DNA of 64,000 bases from Desulfovibrio legallii (GCF_900102485.1 NZ_FNBX01000016.1:3375-67374), one strand, 5' to 3'; positions 54,100 through 62,847 are shown, numbered from the stretch's first letter. Translations and numbers: made by a program. The notes: generated from the letters alone by a model not told the origin.

Positions 54100-54235
54100 A
54101 GCAGATTAACTTTGAGGATATGCATTCTCAAAGTTTGCGGCACGCTTGTTTCGGCGCTTATCTGCGCAAATAAATTGCGCTTACGCCGCCACAGAGGGCT
54201 TCTGCTCACGCAGCCGCTACGGCAGGTCATGTGCG
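54099..54235 (+). repeat. Dispersed intergenic element, copy C
   Basis: It starts GAGCAGATTAAC at the G of the galU stop, then CTTTGAGGATATGCATTCTCAAAG (palindrome at about 54109-54133), CGGCGCTTATCTGCGCAAATAAATTGCGC, and GCTTCTGCTCACGCAGCCGC. The far end is diverged. Same orientation as galU. Confidence 0.82.
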
Positions 54236-54371
54236 CCATGCGCCAGGGCCTGACTCCGTTCGCGCACAGTTCCCAAAGGCGCGCAGGCTGCCCTGCTGCG
54301 CGCCCGCGTTTTCCCGCCCCTCCGCAGGCCGCGCCCGCGGAGGGGTTCGTTTACACCCCAGAGAGCATTGC

Positions 54372-56729
54372 ATGTACGCCACCGTTGCCCTGTTGAGCCC
54401 GCCCTACGCCAGTCTGAGCTACAGTCTGCCGCCCGAATTTCCCGTGGATTTCTGGCGGCCCGGCCTGCGTGTGGCCGCACCTCTGGGCCGGGGAACCCTG
54501 CGTGCCGCCGTGCTGCTGGAGACCAGCGCCCAGGTGGATCTGCCGCCAGGCGTCGCCTGCAAATCCCTGTTCTGGCCCCTGGAGGCCGCCCCCTTGCTCC
54601 CGACGGATCTGCTGGCCCTGGCCCAGGACCTAGCCCGACGCCAGGGGCTTGCGCCCGGCCACATCCTGGGGCATGTGCTGCCCGCGGGCCTGCGCAAAAC
54701 AGACGTGCGTCTGCACTGCCTGCAGGAGGGCCGGGCAGCAGTCTGGTCGCTGGCGCGGCTGCGCGCGGCGGACCAGGCGGCCCGGACGGCCCTGGCTGCT
54801 GCCCTGCTCTCCGGCGCGGCCCGGCTGCTCCCCCCAGGCACGGACGCGGCCAGCACCGAGCTCTGCCTGCTGCGCGCGGACCCGCCCTGGCCTGTGCGGC
54901 CTGCCGCCGCCCGGCAGATTGCTGTGCTGGAGTATCTGCACGCCCACGGGGCCGTGTGCCGTCGGCAGGTGCTTCGGGATCTGGGCCGGCAGGCCGCTCC
55001 GGCCCTGCGCGCCCTGCTGACCGCCGGGCATGTGGCCCTGAGCCGGGAGGATGCGGAAGACCCGGCGGACGCCCTGGAACAGAGCCTGCTTCCGCCGCCC
55101 CCGGCCCCCTTTGCCCTCAATGCCGACCAGGCTGACGCCCTGGCCGACCTGCTGGCGGCCCTGCAGACCGACGCGCCAGCCTCCCGCCTGCTTTTCGGCG
55201 TGACGGGCAGCGGCAAGACGGCCGTGTATCTGGAGCTGGCCAAGGCCTGCCTTGCGGCGGGCAAAAGCCTGCTCCTGCTCGCGCCGGAGGTGGCCTTAGC
55301 GCATAAACTCAGGCGGGACGCGGCCTGCGCTCTGCCCGGAACGCCGCTCTACTTCCACCACGGCTACCAGACCCCGGCGCGGCGGGAAGCCACCTTCCGT
55401 CAGCTGGCGGAGCGCAAAGAACCCTGCCTGGTGGTGGGCACACGCTCCGCGCTGTTCCTGCCCGTGCCGCGTCTGGGCTGCATTGTGCTGGATGAAGAGC
55501 ACGACGGCTCCTTCAAACAGGAAGAAAGCCTGGCCTATCAGGCCAAGGAGGTGGCCTGGTTCCGTGCGGCCCAGGCCCGCGGCCTGCTGGTGCTGGGTTC
55601 AGCCACGCCGGATCTCAAGACCTTTTATGCGGCGGAAACCGGCCGCCTGCCCCTGCTGCGCCTGCCGCGGCGCGTAGGCGGCCGGGATCTGCCGCCGGTG
55701 GAGCTGGTGGACATCAGCGGCCTTGCCCCTGCGGCCGGGCAAGGCATGCTGGCTCCGGCCAGCGAAGAGGCCTTGCGCGCCGTCGTCTCCAGGGGGGAGC
55801 AGGCCGTGGTGCTGCTCAACCGCCGGGGCTACGCTCCCCTTATGTACTGTCTGGACTGTGGCCGCGTGCTGCGCTGCCCCCAGTGCGAAATCGGCCTGAC
55901 CTACCATAAGGGGCTGGAGCGCCTGGTCTGCCACTACTGCGGCTACAGCCTACCCTTCCCTTCGCCCTGCCCCCACTGCGGCGGTACGGACTACCTGCCC
56001 CTGGGCGAGGGCACCGAACGCCTGGCCGAGCGCTTGGGCGTGCTGGCTGCCGGCCCCGTGCTGCGCCTGGATCGGGACAGTACCCGCCGCCCCGGCCGCA
56101 TGGAGGAAATCCTCGCCGCCTTTGCCCGGCAGGAAGCGCCCATCCTGGTGGGCACGCAGATGCTCTCCAAGGGGCACCATTTCCCGCAGGTAACCCTGGT
56201 GGTGGTGGCCGACGCGGACCTGGGGCTGAACCTGCCGGACTATCGGGCGGCGGAGCGCACCTTTCAGCTTCTGGTGCAGTCCGCGGGCCGGGCCGGCCGG
56301 GGAGAAAAGCCCGGCCGCGTGCTCATCCAGACCCGCGACGTGAGCCACTACTGCTGGGAATTCGTGCGCACGGCGGACTACGAAGGCTTTTACCAGGCAG
56401 AGCTGGCCCGCCGCCGCCTGCGGCGTTATCCGCCCTTCGTGCGCCTGGCCCTGGTGCGCATTTCTTTTGAAAAAGACGCTCAGGACGGCCCCCCGGCCCT
56501 GGCCGAAATGGCCGCCGCCATGCGCGGCAAGGCCAAGGAGCTGGGCGTGCAGATGCTGGGGCCCGCCCCCGCGCCTTTAGCCCTGCTGCGCGGGCGCAAG
56601 CGTTTTTCCTGCCTGCTCAAAGCGCAGGACTGGCAGGCCCTGCGGCAGGTCTTTTTTTTCGCGCAGCGGCAAAAAGCGGCCGCGCGGCTGAGACTTTTTC
56701 TTGACCTTGATCCCGTAAATATGTTGTGA
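54372..56729 (+). CDS. priA: Primosomal replication restart helicase PriA
   Basis: 785 residues from the ATG at 54372. The N-terminal DNA-binding part (YATVALLSPPYASLSYSLP) is followed by a superfamily 2 helicase core: Walker A GVTGSGKTAVYLELA (near residue 276), VGTRSALFLPVP, DEEHDGSFKQEE and SATPDLKTF. The Zn region has CLDCGRVLRCPQCEIGL and CHYCGYSLPFPSPCPHCGG. QSAGRAGRGEKPG is motif VI. It reloads the replisome at stalled forks. No strong ribosome site is visible at the start. Confidence 0.94.
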   Translation: MYATVALLSPPYASLSYSLPPEFPVDFWRPGLRVAAPLGRGTLRAAVLLETSAQVDLPPGVACKSLFWPLEAAPLLPTDLLALAQDLARRQGLAPGHILGHVLPAGLRKTDVRLHCLQEGRAAVWSLARLRAADQAARTALAAALLSGAARLLPPGTDAASTELCLLRADPPWPVRPAAARQIAVLEYLHAHGAVCRRQVLRDLGRQAAPALRALLTAGHVALSREDAEDPADALEQSLLPPPPAPFALNADQADALADLLAALQTDAPASRLLFGVTGSGKTAVYLELAKACLAAGKSLLLLAPEVALAHKLRRDAACALPGTPLYFHHGYQTPARREATFRQLAERKEPCLVVGTRSALFLPVPRLGCIVLDEEHDGSFKQEESLAYQAKEVAWFRAAQARGLLVLGSATPDLKTFYAAETGRLPLLRLPRRVGGRDLPPVELVDISGLAPAAGQGMLAPASEEALRAVVSRGEQAVVLLNRRGYAPLMYCLDCGRVLRCPQCEIGLTYHKGLERLVCHYCGYSLPFPSPCPHCGGTDYLPLGEGTERLAERLGVLAAGPVLRLDRDSTRRPGRMEEILAAFARQEAPILVGTQMLSKGHHFPQVTLVVVADADLGLNLPDYRAAERTFQLLVQSAGRAGRGEKPGRVLIQTRDVSHYCWEFVRTADYEGFYQAELARRRLRRYPPFVRLALVRISFEKDAQDGPPALAEMAAAMRGKAKELGVQMLGPAPAPLALLRGRKRFSCLLKAQDWQALRQVFFFAQRQKAAARLRLFLDLDPVNML

Positions 56730-56807
56730 ATCTCCTTCGTATCCGCGCCGCGGCGTATGGTCGACGGCGCATTTCTCAGCACGTCATTATAGGGAATTGG
56801 AGGAGCA

Positions 56808-58091
56808 ATGCGGGGTCTGCGCGCGTGTGTTTTGGGCCTGGCGCTGGTGTTATGCTGCGCGTCCGTGGCAGGGGCCGAGGGGTTCGCCCTCAACGAATGG
56901 AGCGCCAGGGGCGTTTCCCTGGCAGGCGGCATGGTGGGCCGGGCCGACGACCCTTCGGCCCTGGCGTACAATGCGGCCGGCATTACCCAGCTGCCGGGCA
57001 CGCAGGCCATGGGCGGATTTGCCTTTATTGCGCCCTCCGGCAGCATCAAGGCCGATATGCAGGACGGCAGCGATCACACCACCTACACCAAACCCGCTGT
57101 ATGGACAGCCCCCCACGCCTACCTGACGCAACAGCTCAACGAGCGCGTCTGGCTGGGCCTGGCGGCCTTTTCCCGCTTCGGCCTGGGCAACAGCTTTTCC
57201 GGCAACTGGGACGGCCGCTACAATGTCTATGACGTGGGCGTGCAGACCTTTTCCTTTGTGCCCACCCTGGCCGTAAAGCTCAACGACGTGTTTTCGGTTT
57301 CCGCCGGGGTGGAAGCCATGTACGCCCACATGTACCTGGGCAACAAAATTCCCACCGTCACCTCCACGGGCCAGCGCTACGACAACGACATGCAGCTGGA
57401 AGGCACGGGCTGGGGCATGGGCGCGCAGTTCGGCCTGCACATGCGCCTCAACGACCAGTGGTCCGTGGGCCTGAGCTACAAAAGCCAGGTAACCATGCGC
57501 CTGGACGGCGATGTGGAATTTGGCCATCACGACCAGAACATGCTTATCAAGATGGGCCAGCACCTGCCCCGCGCCGAGGATTGCTCCGCCAACACAACCC
57601 TGCAGCTGCCCGATTCCGCCGCTCTGGGCATTGCCTACAAGCCTCTGGAAAACCTGAGCTTCGAGGTAGGGGCCGTGTGGACGCGCTGGTCCACCTACAA
57701 CGCCCTGAACATCTACATGGATAACGGTTACGGCTCCGTCAACAACAAGGAGTGGCGGGACGGCTGGAACTTCAACGCCAGTGTGGAATACCGCCCCCTG
57801 GACTGGTGGGCTCTGCGCGCCGGCTTTGCCTATGAAACGCCGGTACTCAATGAAGACCACGCGGACTACATCATGCCGGTCAACGGTCGCCAGATGCTCA
57901 GCCTGGGCACGGGCTTCGCCTGGAACAACTGGACCCTGGACCTGGCCTACGCCCATTTCTGGATCAACAGCACGGACTATGACCGCACCGACGCCAACGG
58001 CATCCGCAACCAGCTCACCGGCATCCGCGGCGGGCACTCGGAAAACGTCTCGGCCAACGTCTACATGGTTTCCCTGGCCTACGCCTTTTAG
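56808..58091 (+). CDS. FadL/OmpP1-family outer-membrane transporter
   Basis: 427 residues behind GGAGGA. A signal peptide (about 1-22, ending AGA-EGF) is followed by the family's plug segment EGFALNEWSARGVSLAGGMV and DDPSALAYNAAGITQLPG, then a beta-barrel ending in aromatic Phe (VSLAYAF). FadL-type channels take up hydrophobic compounds through the outer membrane. The stop TAG abuts element copy D. Confidence 0.92.
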   Translation: MRGLRACVLGLALVLCCASVAGAEGFALNEWSARGVSLAGGMVGRADDPSALAYNAAGITQLPGTQAMGGFAFIAPSGSIKADMQDGSDHTTYTKPAVWTAPHAYLTQQLNERVWLGLAAFSRFGLGNSFSGNWDGRYNVYDVGVQTFSFVPTLAVKLNDVFSVSAGVEAMYAHMYLGNKIPTVTSTGQRYDNDMQLEGTGWGMGAQFGLHMRLNDQWSVGLSYKSQVTMRLDGDVEFGHHDQNMLIKMGQHLPRAEDCSANTTLQLPDSAALGIAYKPLENLSFEVGAVWTRWSTYNALNIYMDNGYGSVNNKEWRDGWNFNASVEYRPLDWWALRAGFAYETPVLNEDHADYIMPVNGRQMLSLGTGFAWNNWTLDLAYAHFWINSTDYDRTDANGIRNQLTGIRGGHSENVSANVYMVSLAYAF

Positions 58092-58226
58092 AGCATTTTA
58101 ACGTTGAGAATATGCAGGTCAAGGGTTACAACACGCTCGTTTCGGCGCTTACCAGCGCAATAAATTGCGCTACGCCTGCACGGCAGGCGTCTGCTCACGC
58201 AGCCGTCAGGGCATTTCAACGTTGCA
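58091..58226 (+). repeat. Dispersed intergenic element, copy D
   Basis: It begins GAGCATTTTAACGTTGAGAAT at the last base of the FadL stop. It retains TTTCGGCGCTTACCAGCGCAAT, AATTGCGCTACGCCTGC, CGTCTGCTCACGCAGCCGTC and GGGCATTTCAACGTTG. The CTTTGAGAAT palindrome is damaged on one side. Confidence 0.8.
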
Positions 58227-58457
58227 AGTCCATACTGCCGCCGCCAGCGCAGGCCCGATGCGCGCAAGCGGCTGGGCAAACAGGCGTGGGCACAACGGCG
58301 CAGGCGCGGCCAGCCCGCCATGGCCGAAGCCGCCATCCAGCGCAATACTCCTAGTTGTACACTGAAGTATAGAAAAGTTATTGACAATCTCTAACAGCTG
58401 CGCCAGAGTGGTGGCTGCCCTTGACATTTGTGAGGGACAGCACACAGGAGGACTGCC

Positions 58458-59135
58458 ATGAAACGCATCATCGCCGCACTGGCACTTGTTTTGACCCTGG
58501 CCCTGCCGGGCATGGCCGCTGCCGAGGGCACGGGCATGTATCTGGCTCCTAAATTTCTTATGAGCATCCAAAGCACCGGCAATACCGAGCGCACCGACGC
58601 CTTGGCCGGCACCGGCGTGGACAGCTACAATCAGTTCACCCTGGGCGGCGCCTTTGCCCTGGGCTACGACTTCTGGCCGCAACAGATGCTCCCCTTGCGC
58701 GCGGAAGTGGAATTCGCCCTGCGCGGCAACAACGAAAAAACCTGGAGCGACGGCGGCCAGTACATCCAGGAAGTGAAAGGCACCTGGAACAGCTCCACCC
58801 TTTTCGCCAACCTGTTCTGGGATTTCCACAACGACTCGGCCTTCACCCCCTATGTGGGCGCGGGCCTCGGTCTGGCCTTCAACTATGTGGGCTATGACTT
58901 TACCGACAATAACGGCAACAAGTTCTCCGCCGACGACCGCTTCACCAACTTTGCCTGGAACGTGGGCGCGGGCGTGGCCTACAACTTCAACGAAAACTTC
59001 GCCATTGACGCCTCCTACCGCTTTGTGGGCCTGGGCTACAACGAAGTGAGCGCCACCAACGGCGGCCGCAAGTACGAAATCGGCAACCGCCCCTACAACA
59101 ACGAATTCATGGTGGGCCTGCGCTTCGCTTTCTGA
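58458..59135 (+). CDS. Outer-membrane beta-barrel protein
   Basis: 225 residues behind AGGAGG. A clear signal peptide (KRIIAALALVLTLALPGMAAA) precedes an eight-strand-sized barrel with alternating aromatic strands (FTPYVGAGLGLAFNYVGYDF, FNENFAIDASYRFVGLGYNE) and a C-terminal Phe (VGLRFAF), as needed for BAM recognition. It belongs to the OmpA/OmpX-like beta-barrel class; no OmpA peptidoglycan domain is attached. Function not readable. Bases 58227-58457 upstream hold no gene. Confidence 0.88.
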   Translation: MKRIIAALALVLTLALPGMAAAEGTGMYLAPKFLMSIQSTGNTERTDALAGTGVDSYNQFTLGGAFALGYDFWPQQMLPLRAEVEFALRGNNEKTWSDGGQYIQEVKGTWNSSTLFANLFWDFHNDSAFTPYVGAGLGLAFNYVGYDFTDNNGNKFSADDRFTNFAWNVGAGVAYNFNENFAIDASYRFVGLGYNEVSATNGGRKYEIGNRPYNNEFMVGLRFAF

Positions 59136-59165
59136 GCAGCCCCCCCCAACCGCTTTTGCTCCCAG

Positions 59166-59190
59166 CCCCGGCCCTGCCGGGGTTTTTTTT
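59166..59190 (+). terminator. Rho-independent terminator
   Basis: CCCCGGC (59166-59172), 3-base loop, GCCGGGG (59176-59182), then eight T, directly behind the beta-barrel gene. Confidence 0.93.
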
Positions 59191-59230
59191 GCCCTCACCG
59201 CCCCCCAAAATGGCACCAGAGCGGTGTGCA

Positions 59231-59263
59231 CATGCCGGCCAAGGACACGGCGTGGCCGGCATG
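59231..59263. repeat. Perfect inverted repeat
   Basis: CATGCCGGCCA (59231-59241) and TGGCCGGCATG (59253-59263) with an 11-base loop and no T-run. No gene is seen in 59191-59383. Confidence 0.5.
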
Positions 59264-59383
59264 TTGGAACGGGCTTCTTAATAAACCACGTCGGCGGTGC
59301 ACTCTGGCGTGCTGCTGTAAGGGGAAAAAGCCGCTTGGCTGCGACAAGCCGAGGATGCCTTCTCAACGGCACCCCGGGCACTC

Positions 59384-59528
59384 GATCAGATTACCTTTGA
59401 GAACAGGCATTCTCAAAGTTTACGGCACGCGCGCTTCGGCGCTTAACAGCGCAAATAACTTGCGCTTACGCCTCCCCAGCGGGCGTCTGCTCACGCAGCC
59501 GCCAGGGCATTGCAACGTTGAAAAGCCC
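59384..59528 (+). repeat. Dispersed intergenic element, full copy E
   Basis: GATCAGATTACCTTTGAGAA, CAGGCATTCTCAAAGTTTAC, GGCACGCGCGCTTCGGCGC, TTAACAGCGCAAATAACTTG, CGCTTACGCC and CGTCTGCTCACGCAGCCGCC follow one another, ending GGGCATTGCAACGTTGAAAAGCCC. It is very close to copy B read in the opposite direction. The far end reaches the stop of the DUF523 gene. Confidence 0.87.
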
Positions 59529-59977
59529 TAAAAGTGGCCATCCGTCAGCCATGCAGGCAGGTTTTCTTCCGTGAAAAGGTGCAGCCCGTTTTTTTGCAGC
59601 AACGGGCCCCACAGGCCATCGCCGGGCCGCAACGCGCCGCTGAACGTGCCGTCGTACACCTGGCCCAGCCCACAGGAAGGCGAACGGCTTTTAAGGATGG
59701 CCGCCGTGCAGCCCTGGCGCAACGCCAGCGCCGTGCCCCTTTGCGCACCCAGCACAAAGGCGGCCGTCAGATCACCCCCGGCACGGGTGCACACCCGACC
59801 CTGGCAAAGCTCACAGGGCGGACGCGGCACGCTCAGACCGCCCAGCCATTCCGGGCAGGCCGGCACAGCTCGCCCCAAAGCCACCAGGCGCACCACAGGC
59901 GGGCAAGACACGACTCTGCCGTCATACCGGCACGGAACGCCCGCCAGGCAAGCGCTGACTACAAACCGGCTTTTCAC
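59528..59977 (-). CDS. DUF523 family protein
   Basis: 149 residues from a GTG at 59977, with AAAGGA nine bases upstream; a GTG at 60001 would add 8 residues. Conserved Cys clusters are visible: VSACLAGVPCRYDG at the start, PACPEWLGGL, CELCQGRVC and LKSRSPSCGLGQVYDG, the family hallmark. The spacing suggests an Fe-S cluster or metal site. Function unknown in general. The C-terminus meets element copy E. Confidence 0.88.
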   Translation of the reverse strand: MKSRFVVSACLAGVPCRYDGRVVSCPPVVRLVALGRAVPACPEWLGGLSVPRPPCELCQGRVCTRAGGDLTAAFVLGAQRGTALALRQGCTAAILKSRSPSCGLGQVYDGTFSGALRPGDGLWGPLLQKNGLHLFTEENLPAWLTDGHF

Positions 59978-60038
59978 GCAATGACATCCTTTGGGGCGCA
60001 CGACGATGCTGCGGATGCAAATCCTGAAGTCTGCAATA

Positions 60039-60177
60039 GAGCAGATGAACTTTGAGAATATACATTCTCAAAGTTTCCGGCACGCGCCTTCCAGCGGCTA
60101 ACAGCGCAGTAAATTGCGCTCATCCTCGGCGGGTGTCTGCTAACGAGCTGACACGGCATTTCAAATTTAAAATTCCC
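60039..60177 (+). repeat. Dispersed intergenic element, copy F
   Basis: TAGAGCAGATGAACTTTGAG, then AATATACATTCTCAAAGTTT form the 5' palindrome. CGGCACGCGCCTTCCAGCGG, TAACAGCGCAGTAAATTGCG and GGTGTCTGCTAACGAGCTG are diverged inner parts. The end GGCATTTCAAATTTAAAATT keeps the palindromic character. It lies upstream of the DUF523 gene. Between it and 60350 I see no gene. Confidence 0.82.
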
Positions 60178-60350
60178 TAGTATCTTGCGGATGTCTGGCA
60201 ACGGCAAAAAGCCCTTCCGACGCAGGTAACCGCGCAGAGACATTCACGCCTTTGCGGCGGGCGTTGTGCCGGCTTTTCGCGGTTGCCCGGCGTGCAGCCA
60301 CTGCAGGCAAACCTGGCACAACAGACATGAGCGCAACCCGCCCGCAAAAA

Positions 60351-60409
60351 GCCGCTCGCTTGTGATGGACAGCCCCAGCAAGCTGGCTCTGCCATCACAA
60401 GCGAGCGGC
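60351..60409 (-). terminator. Unusually long terminator hairpin
   Basis: Perfect 18-base arms GCCGCTCGCTTGTGATGG (60351-60368) and CCATCACAAGCGAGCGGC (60392-60409), with an inner AGCC-CAGC/GCTG-GCT continuation. On the minus strand it is followed by TTTTT, 48 bases behind the small gene at 60458. Confidence 0.75.
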
Positions 60410-60457
60410 GAAAGCTGTGGCGCGCGTTTGAAAAGAAAAGGCCAAAAGCCCCTTCCG

Positions 60458-60694
60458 TCAGGCGTCGGCCTCTTCGGTGGCGGGCAGCAGGGCCGCCTCC
60501 CACAATTCCTGATAATACATGCTGGTGCCGGGATTCCAGGCCGTGGCCGTAGCGTGATCATAGCTCTCCGTGATGGGCCAGTCGGTATGAGGAGCCAGCG
60601 CAGCCTCAAAGGAGGGCGCTTCCACCACGGCTTCATATTCCAGGTTCAGCGTGTAGTTGGGGCCTTTCAGGTAACGCAGATGATAGCGCGGCAT
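60458..60694 (-). CDS. Small uncharacterised protein
   Basis: 78 residues; AAGGA lies 7 bases before the ATG at 60694. It starts with beta-like PRYHLRYLKGPNYTLNLEYE and ends acidic (ATEEADA). There is no signal, membrane segment or known motif. It lies downstream of the YeiH transporter and the 53-residue membrane protein on the same strand and ahead of a strong terminator, so it probably belongs to that operon. Function unknown. Confidence 0.7.
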   Translation of the reverse strand: MPRYHLRYLKGPNYTLNLEYEAVVEAPSFEAALAPHTDWPITESYDHATATAWNPGTSMYYQELWEAALLPATEEADA

Positions 60695-60771
60695 AACGTA
60701 TCCTTACTGATGCGAACACCGGGAGGGGGCGAGCCCCTCCCGGTGCGTTACAAGCCGGAATGCAGCTCCGC

Positions 60772-60933
60772 CTAGTGTGTGGTCATCACAAACTTGCTGA
60801 TGAGGAAGAGCACCACCAGCAGGACAATGCCCAGCCCGATGCTCCAGTGCACCAGCTTCAGTTCAACGGGATCCAGGGGTTCATACTCCATTTTCTGAAT
60901 TTCTTCATGGAGTTTCACTTCGTTGTTATCCAT
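60772..60933 (-). CDS. 53-residue single-helix membrane protein
   Basis: Translated from the minus strand, start at 60933 behind AGGGAG: an acidic N-terminal helix (MDNNEVKLHEEIQKMEYEPL), then HWSIGLGIVLLVVLFLISKF as one membrane span (about residues 29-48) and a short tail ending TTH. It begins 24 bases behind the YeiH-type transporter stop, so it is very likely cotranscribed. Size and topology fit a small accessory subunit of the transporter; this is inference, and I know no family name. Confidence 0.75.
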   Translation of the reverse strand: MDNNEVKLHEEIQKMEYEPLDPVELKLVHWSIGLGIVLLVVLFLISKFVMTTH

Positions 60934-60957
60934 AACTGTAACTCTCCCTTCGTTGGA

Positions 60958-62400
60958 CTACGCACCCACCACAGGCGGGGTCATGCCGTGGAAGAAGGCA
61001 TAGGAAATGAACAGACCGATCCAGATGATGAAGCCGAACAGGCACACGATGTACACCACGGCCAGACGGCCGATGCCTTCTTCCTTCAGCTTGTGGAAGT
61101 TGGAAACCAGGCCGATGCTGAAGAAGGTCAGCAGGAAGAAGAGCACGCGGAAGCCGTTCATGGCGCCGGACATGGCCTTGCCGAGCTTATGCAGGTCGGG
61201 CGAGGACAGGCAGATAATGAGCAGGATCAGGAAGGTGCCCAGGTAGCCCAGAACGAAGCGGGGGAAGCGGTCCATCACGTCGCCCCAGGTCATGGTGCGC
61301 TCGCCGCGGGTCTTGTCGAACTTGGCGGTCCAGATGTAGGCCAGCACCAATGCCCAAACGCCGATGAACATATCGATGAAGATTTTGACCGTGGTGGTCA
61401 CCATCACGATCCAGCCGGGCTCCCACTGGGTGCCGAGGCCGGCCATCTTGGCCAGAATCAGCGATTCCGTGATGGCGCCGCTGGCGATGGCGCCGCCGTC
61501 GGACTTCACCGCAAGGCCCATCCAGCCGCCGGCCACCATGGGTTCCGAATACAGGAAGTACTGTGCCGCAAAAGGCAGAATCAGCATTTCGATGCAGGTA
61601 AAGACCACCACCAGCGAAGACACCATGATGGGCACCACAGGCCGGGCGCGGATGGCGCCGCCCGTGGCGATGGCCGCGGAGACGCCGCAGATGGAAATGC
61701 CCGAAGCCAGAGGCGCGGCCCATTCTTTATTAAATTTGAAGTACTTGCGAGAGATGTAGTACACAAGGGCCCAGTAGAGCAGATACGCTTCCACAATGGC
61801 GCACAGGCCCCGGAAAATGATGTGCCCGGCAAAACCGGCGGCATTGGCGGCCTTGACGCCCAGTTCTGCACCCAGGATAACAATGGCGATTTTAACGAAA
61901 AGCTCCGGCCGGCAGGCGTCATGCAGAGATTCCGCAAAGCCGGGGGCGAAGTTGCCGATGGCAATGCCCATGAGCAGCGCCACAATGAGGCCCGCTTCCG
62001 TACTCAAACCAAGGGACCACGTGATGCCCATTTTGCTGAGCTGCGTGGGGTTGGCGGCCACATAAGCATTGGCCCCTACCGTGTAGCAGGCGATGGCAAT
62101 GAAGAAAATGATGGTGAAGCCGTAAATGAACTTGCCCACATTCCCTTTCATGGTCTTAACGCCTATGGCGAGCAAGGCCGTGATGAACACATAGCTGGCC
62201 ACCAGGGCTCCCCAGCCGGGCAGCATGCCTTTGGTGGCCGAGCGCCAGCTGTCGATGGGGTTATCGACCCACATGCCCATTTTCAGGACCCAGCCCAGCG
62301 GATCCAGGCCGATCATCTTGCCGAGGCCCAGAACGAAGATAAAGCAGCCAATCAACAGGGCGACTTTATCTTCATTAAAACCTGCCTTTGTTGATGCCAT
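60958..62400 (-). CDS. YeiH-family (UPF0324) putative anion exporter
   Basis: 480 residues from the ATG at 62400, preceded by GGAGGAG; an upstream in-frame start lacks such a site. About 12 hydrophobic segments are visible. Family segments include VKIAIVILGAELGVKAANAA, LASGISICGVSAAIATGGAI and the GAITESLILAKMAG region. It is longer than Escherichia coli YeiH (about 350) through an N-terminal extension with three hydrophobic stretches. The family is described as putative sulfate exporters. In a sulfate reducer it could move sulfate, sulfite or a sulfonate product; not provable here. Confidence 0.87.
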   Translation of the reverse strand: MASTKAGFNEDKVALLIGCFIFVLGLGKMIGLDPLGWVLKMGMWVDNPIDSWRSATKGMLPGWGALVASYVFITALLAIGVKTMKGNVGKFIYGFTIIFFIAIACYTVGANAYVAANPTQLSKMGITWSLGLSTEAGLIVALLMGIAIGNFAPGFAESLHDACRPELFVKIAIVILGAELGVKAANAAGFAGHIIFRGLCAIVEAYLLYWALVYYISRKYFKFNKEWAAPLASGISICGVSAAIATGGAIRARPVVPIMVSSLVVVFTCIEMLILPFAAQYFLYSEPMVAGGWMGLAVKSDGGAIASGAITESLILAKMAGLGTQWEPGWIVMVTTTVKIFIDMFIGVWALVLAYIWTAKFDKTRGERTMTWGDVMDRFPRFVLGYLGTFLILLIICLSSPDLHKLGKAMSGAMNGFRVLFFLLTFFSIGLVSNFHKLKEEGIGRLAVVYIVCLFGFIIWIGLFISYAFFHGMTPPVVGA

Positions 62401-62481
62401 ACCCAAACTCCTCCATTGCAGATTATGCAAGTGAACCTAAAACACCACCCTGCCGTCACCTCCCGGCCACAGCAACCGGCT

Positions 62482-62498
62482 TGTATCAGTTTGATACA
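62482..62498. promoter_or_regulatory. Operator-like dyad upstream of the YeiH transporter
   Basis: TGTATCA (62482-62488), GTT, TGATACA (62492-62498): perfect 7-base arms 82 bases before the transporter start and downstream of its likely promoter, placed for repression by a dimeric regulator. Confidence 0.55.
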
Positions 62499-62596
62499 TT
62501 ATGGCTGGGCAACGGGATTTGCCGCGGTGACGACAGGGAAACCACTGAAGCTCACTGACCGTCCGCGTGTCGGGACCGCAGTGGCGCCTCCAGGTC

Positions 62597-62624
62597 AACT
62601 TACCTGTATACTCAATATTGTCAA
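62597..62624 (-). promoter_or_regulatory. Possible promoter of the YeiH operon
   Basis: On the minus strand TTGACA (62624-62619), 16 bases, TAAGTT (62602-62597). The -35 is perfect and the -10 is weak; the leader would be about 190 bases and includes the dyad at 62482. Confidence 0.5.
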
Positions 62625-62721
62625 GCATTCGTTCAAAGTTTAACAACCGGGGCCCAGCCGCCCATTCTCCCCCCTATCGCCCCCCATGTATGAACTTTTT
62701 TAAAAAAATGCTGCTTTTTTG

Positions 62722-62750
62722 TTGACAGCCCCCAGGCTTTCACATATACC
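62722..62750 (+). promoter_or_regulatory. Sigma-70 promoter of the tRNA-Gln/tRNA-Glu unit
   Basis: TTGACA (62722-62727), 17 bases, TATACC (62745-62750), preceded by A/T runs that could act as an UP element; ends 12 bases before tRNA-Gln. Confidence 0.8.
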
Positions 62751-62762
62751 CATCTCTCGCGT

Positions 62763-62837
62763 TGGGCTGTCGTTCAATTGGCAGGACGGCGGATTCTGGC
62801 TCCGCTAATCAAGGTTCGAGTCCTTGCAGCCCAGCCA
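62763..62837 (+). tRNA. tRNA-Gln (CTG)
   Basis: Acceptor TGGGCTG/CAGCCCA, anticodon stem GCGGA/TCCGC with loop TTCTGGC (anticodon CTG, reading CAG), T-arm AAGG-TTCGAGT-CCTT, discriminator G and encoded CCA (62835-62837). Confidence 0.97.
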
Positions 62838-62847
62838 CATATAGGGT

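Noticed and set aside
58360..58430. TTGACA hexamers before the beta-barrel gene considered as promoters
   Set aside because: Neither TTGACA (58381, 58421) has a credible -10 at 16-18 bases.
62437..62646. 69-codon minus-strand frame upstream of the YeiH gene
   Set aside because: It lies across the promoter and operator dyad, has no ribosome site and no family character.
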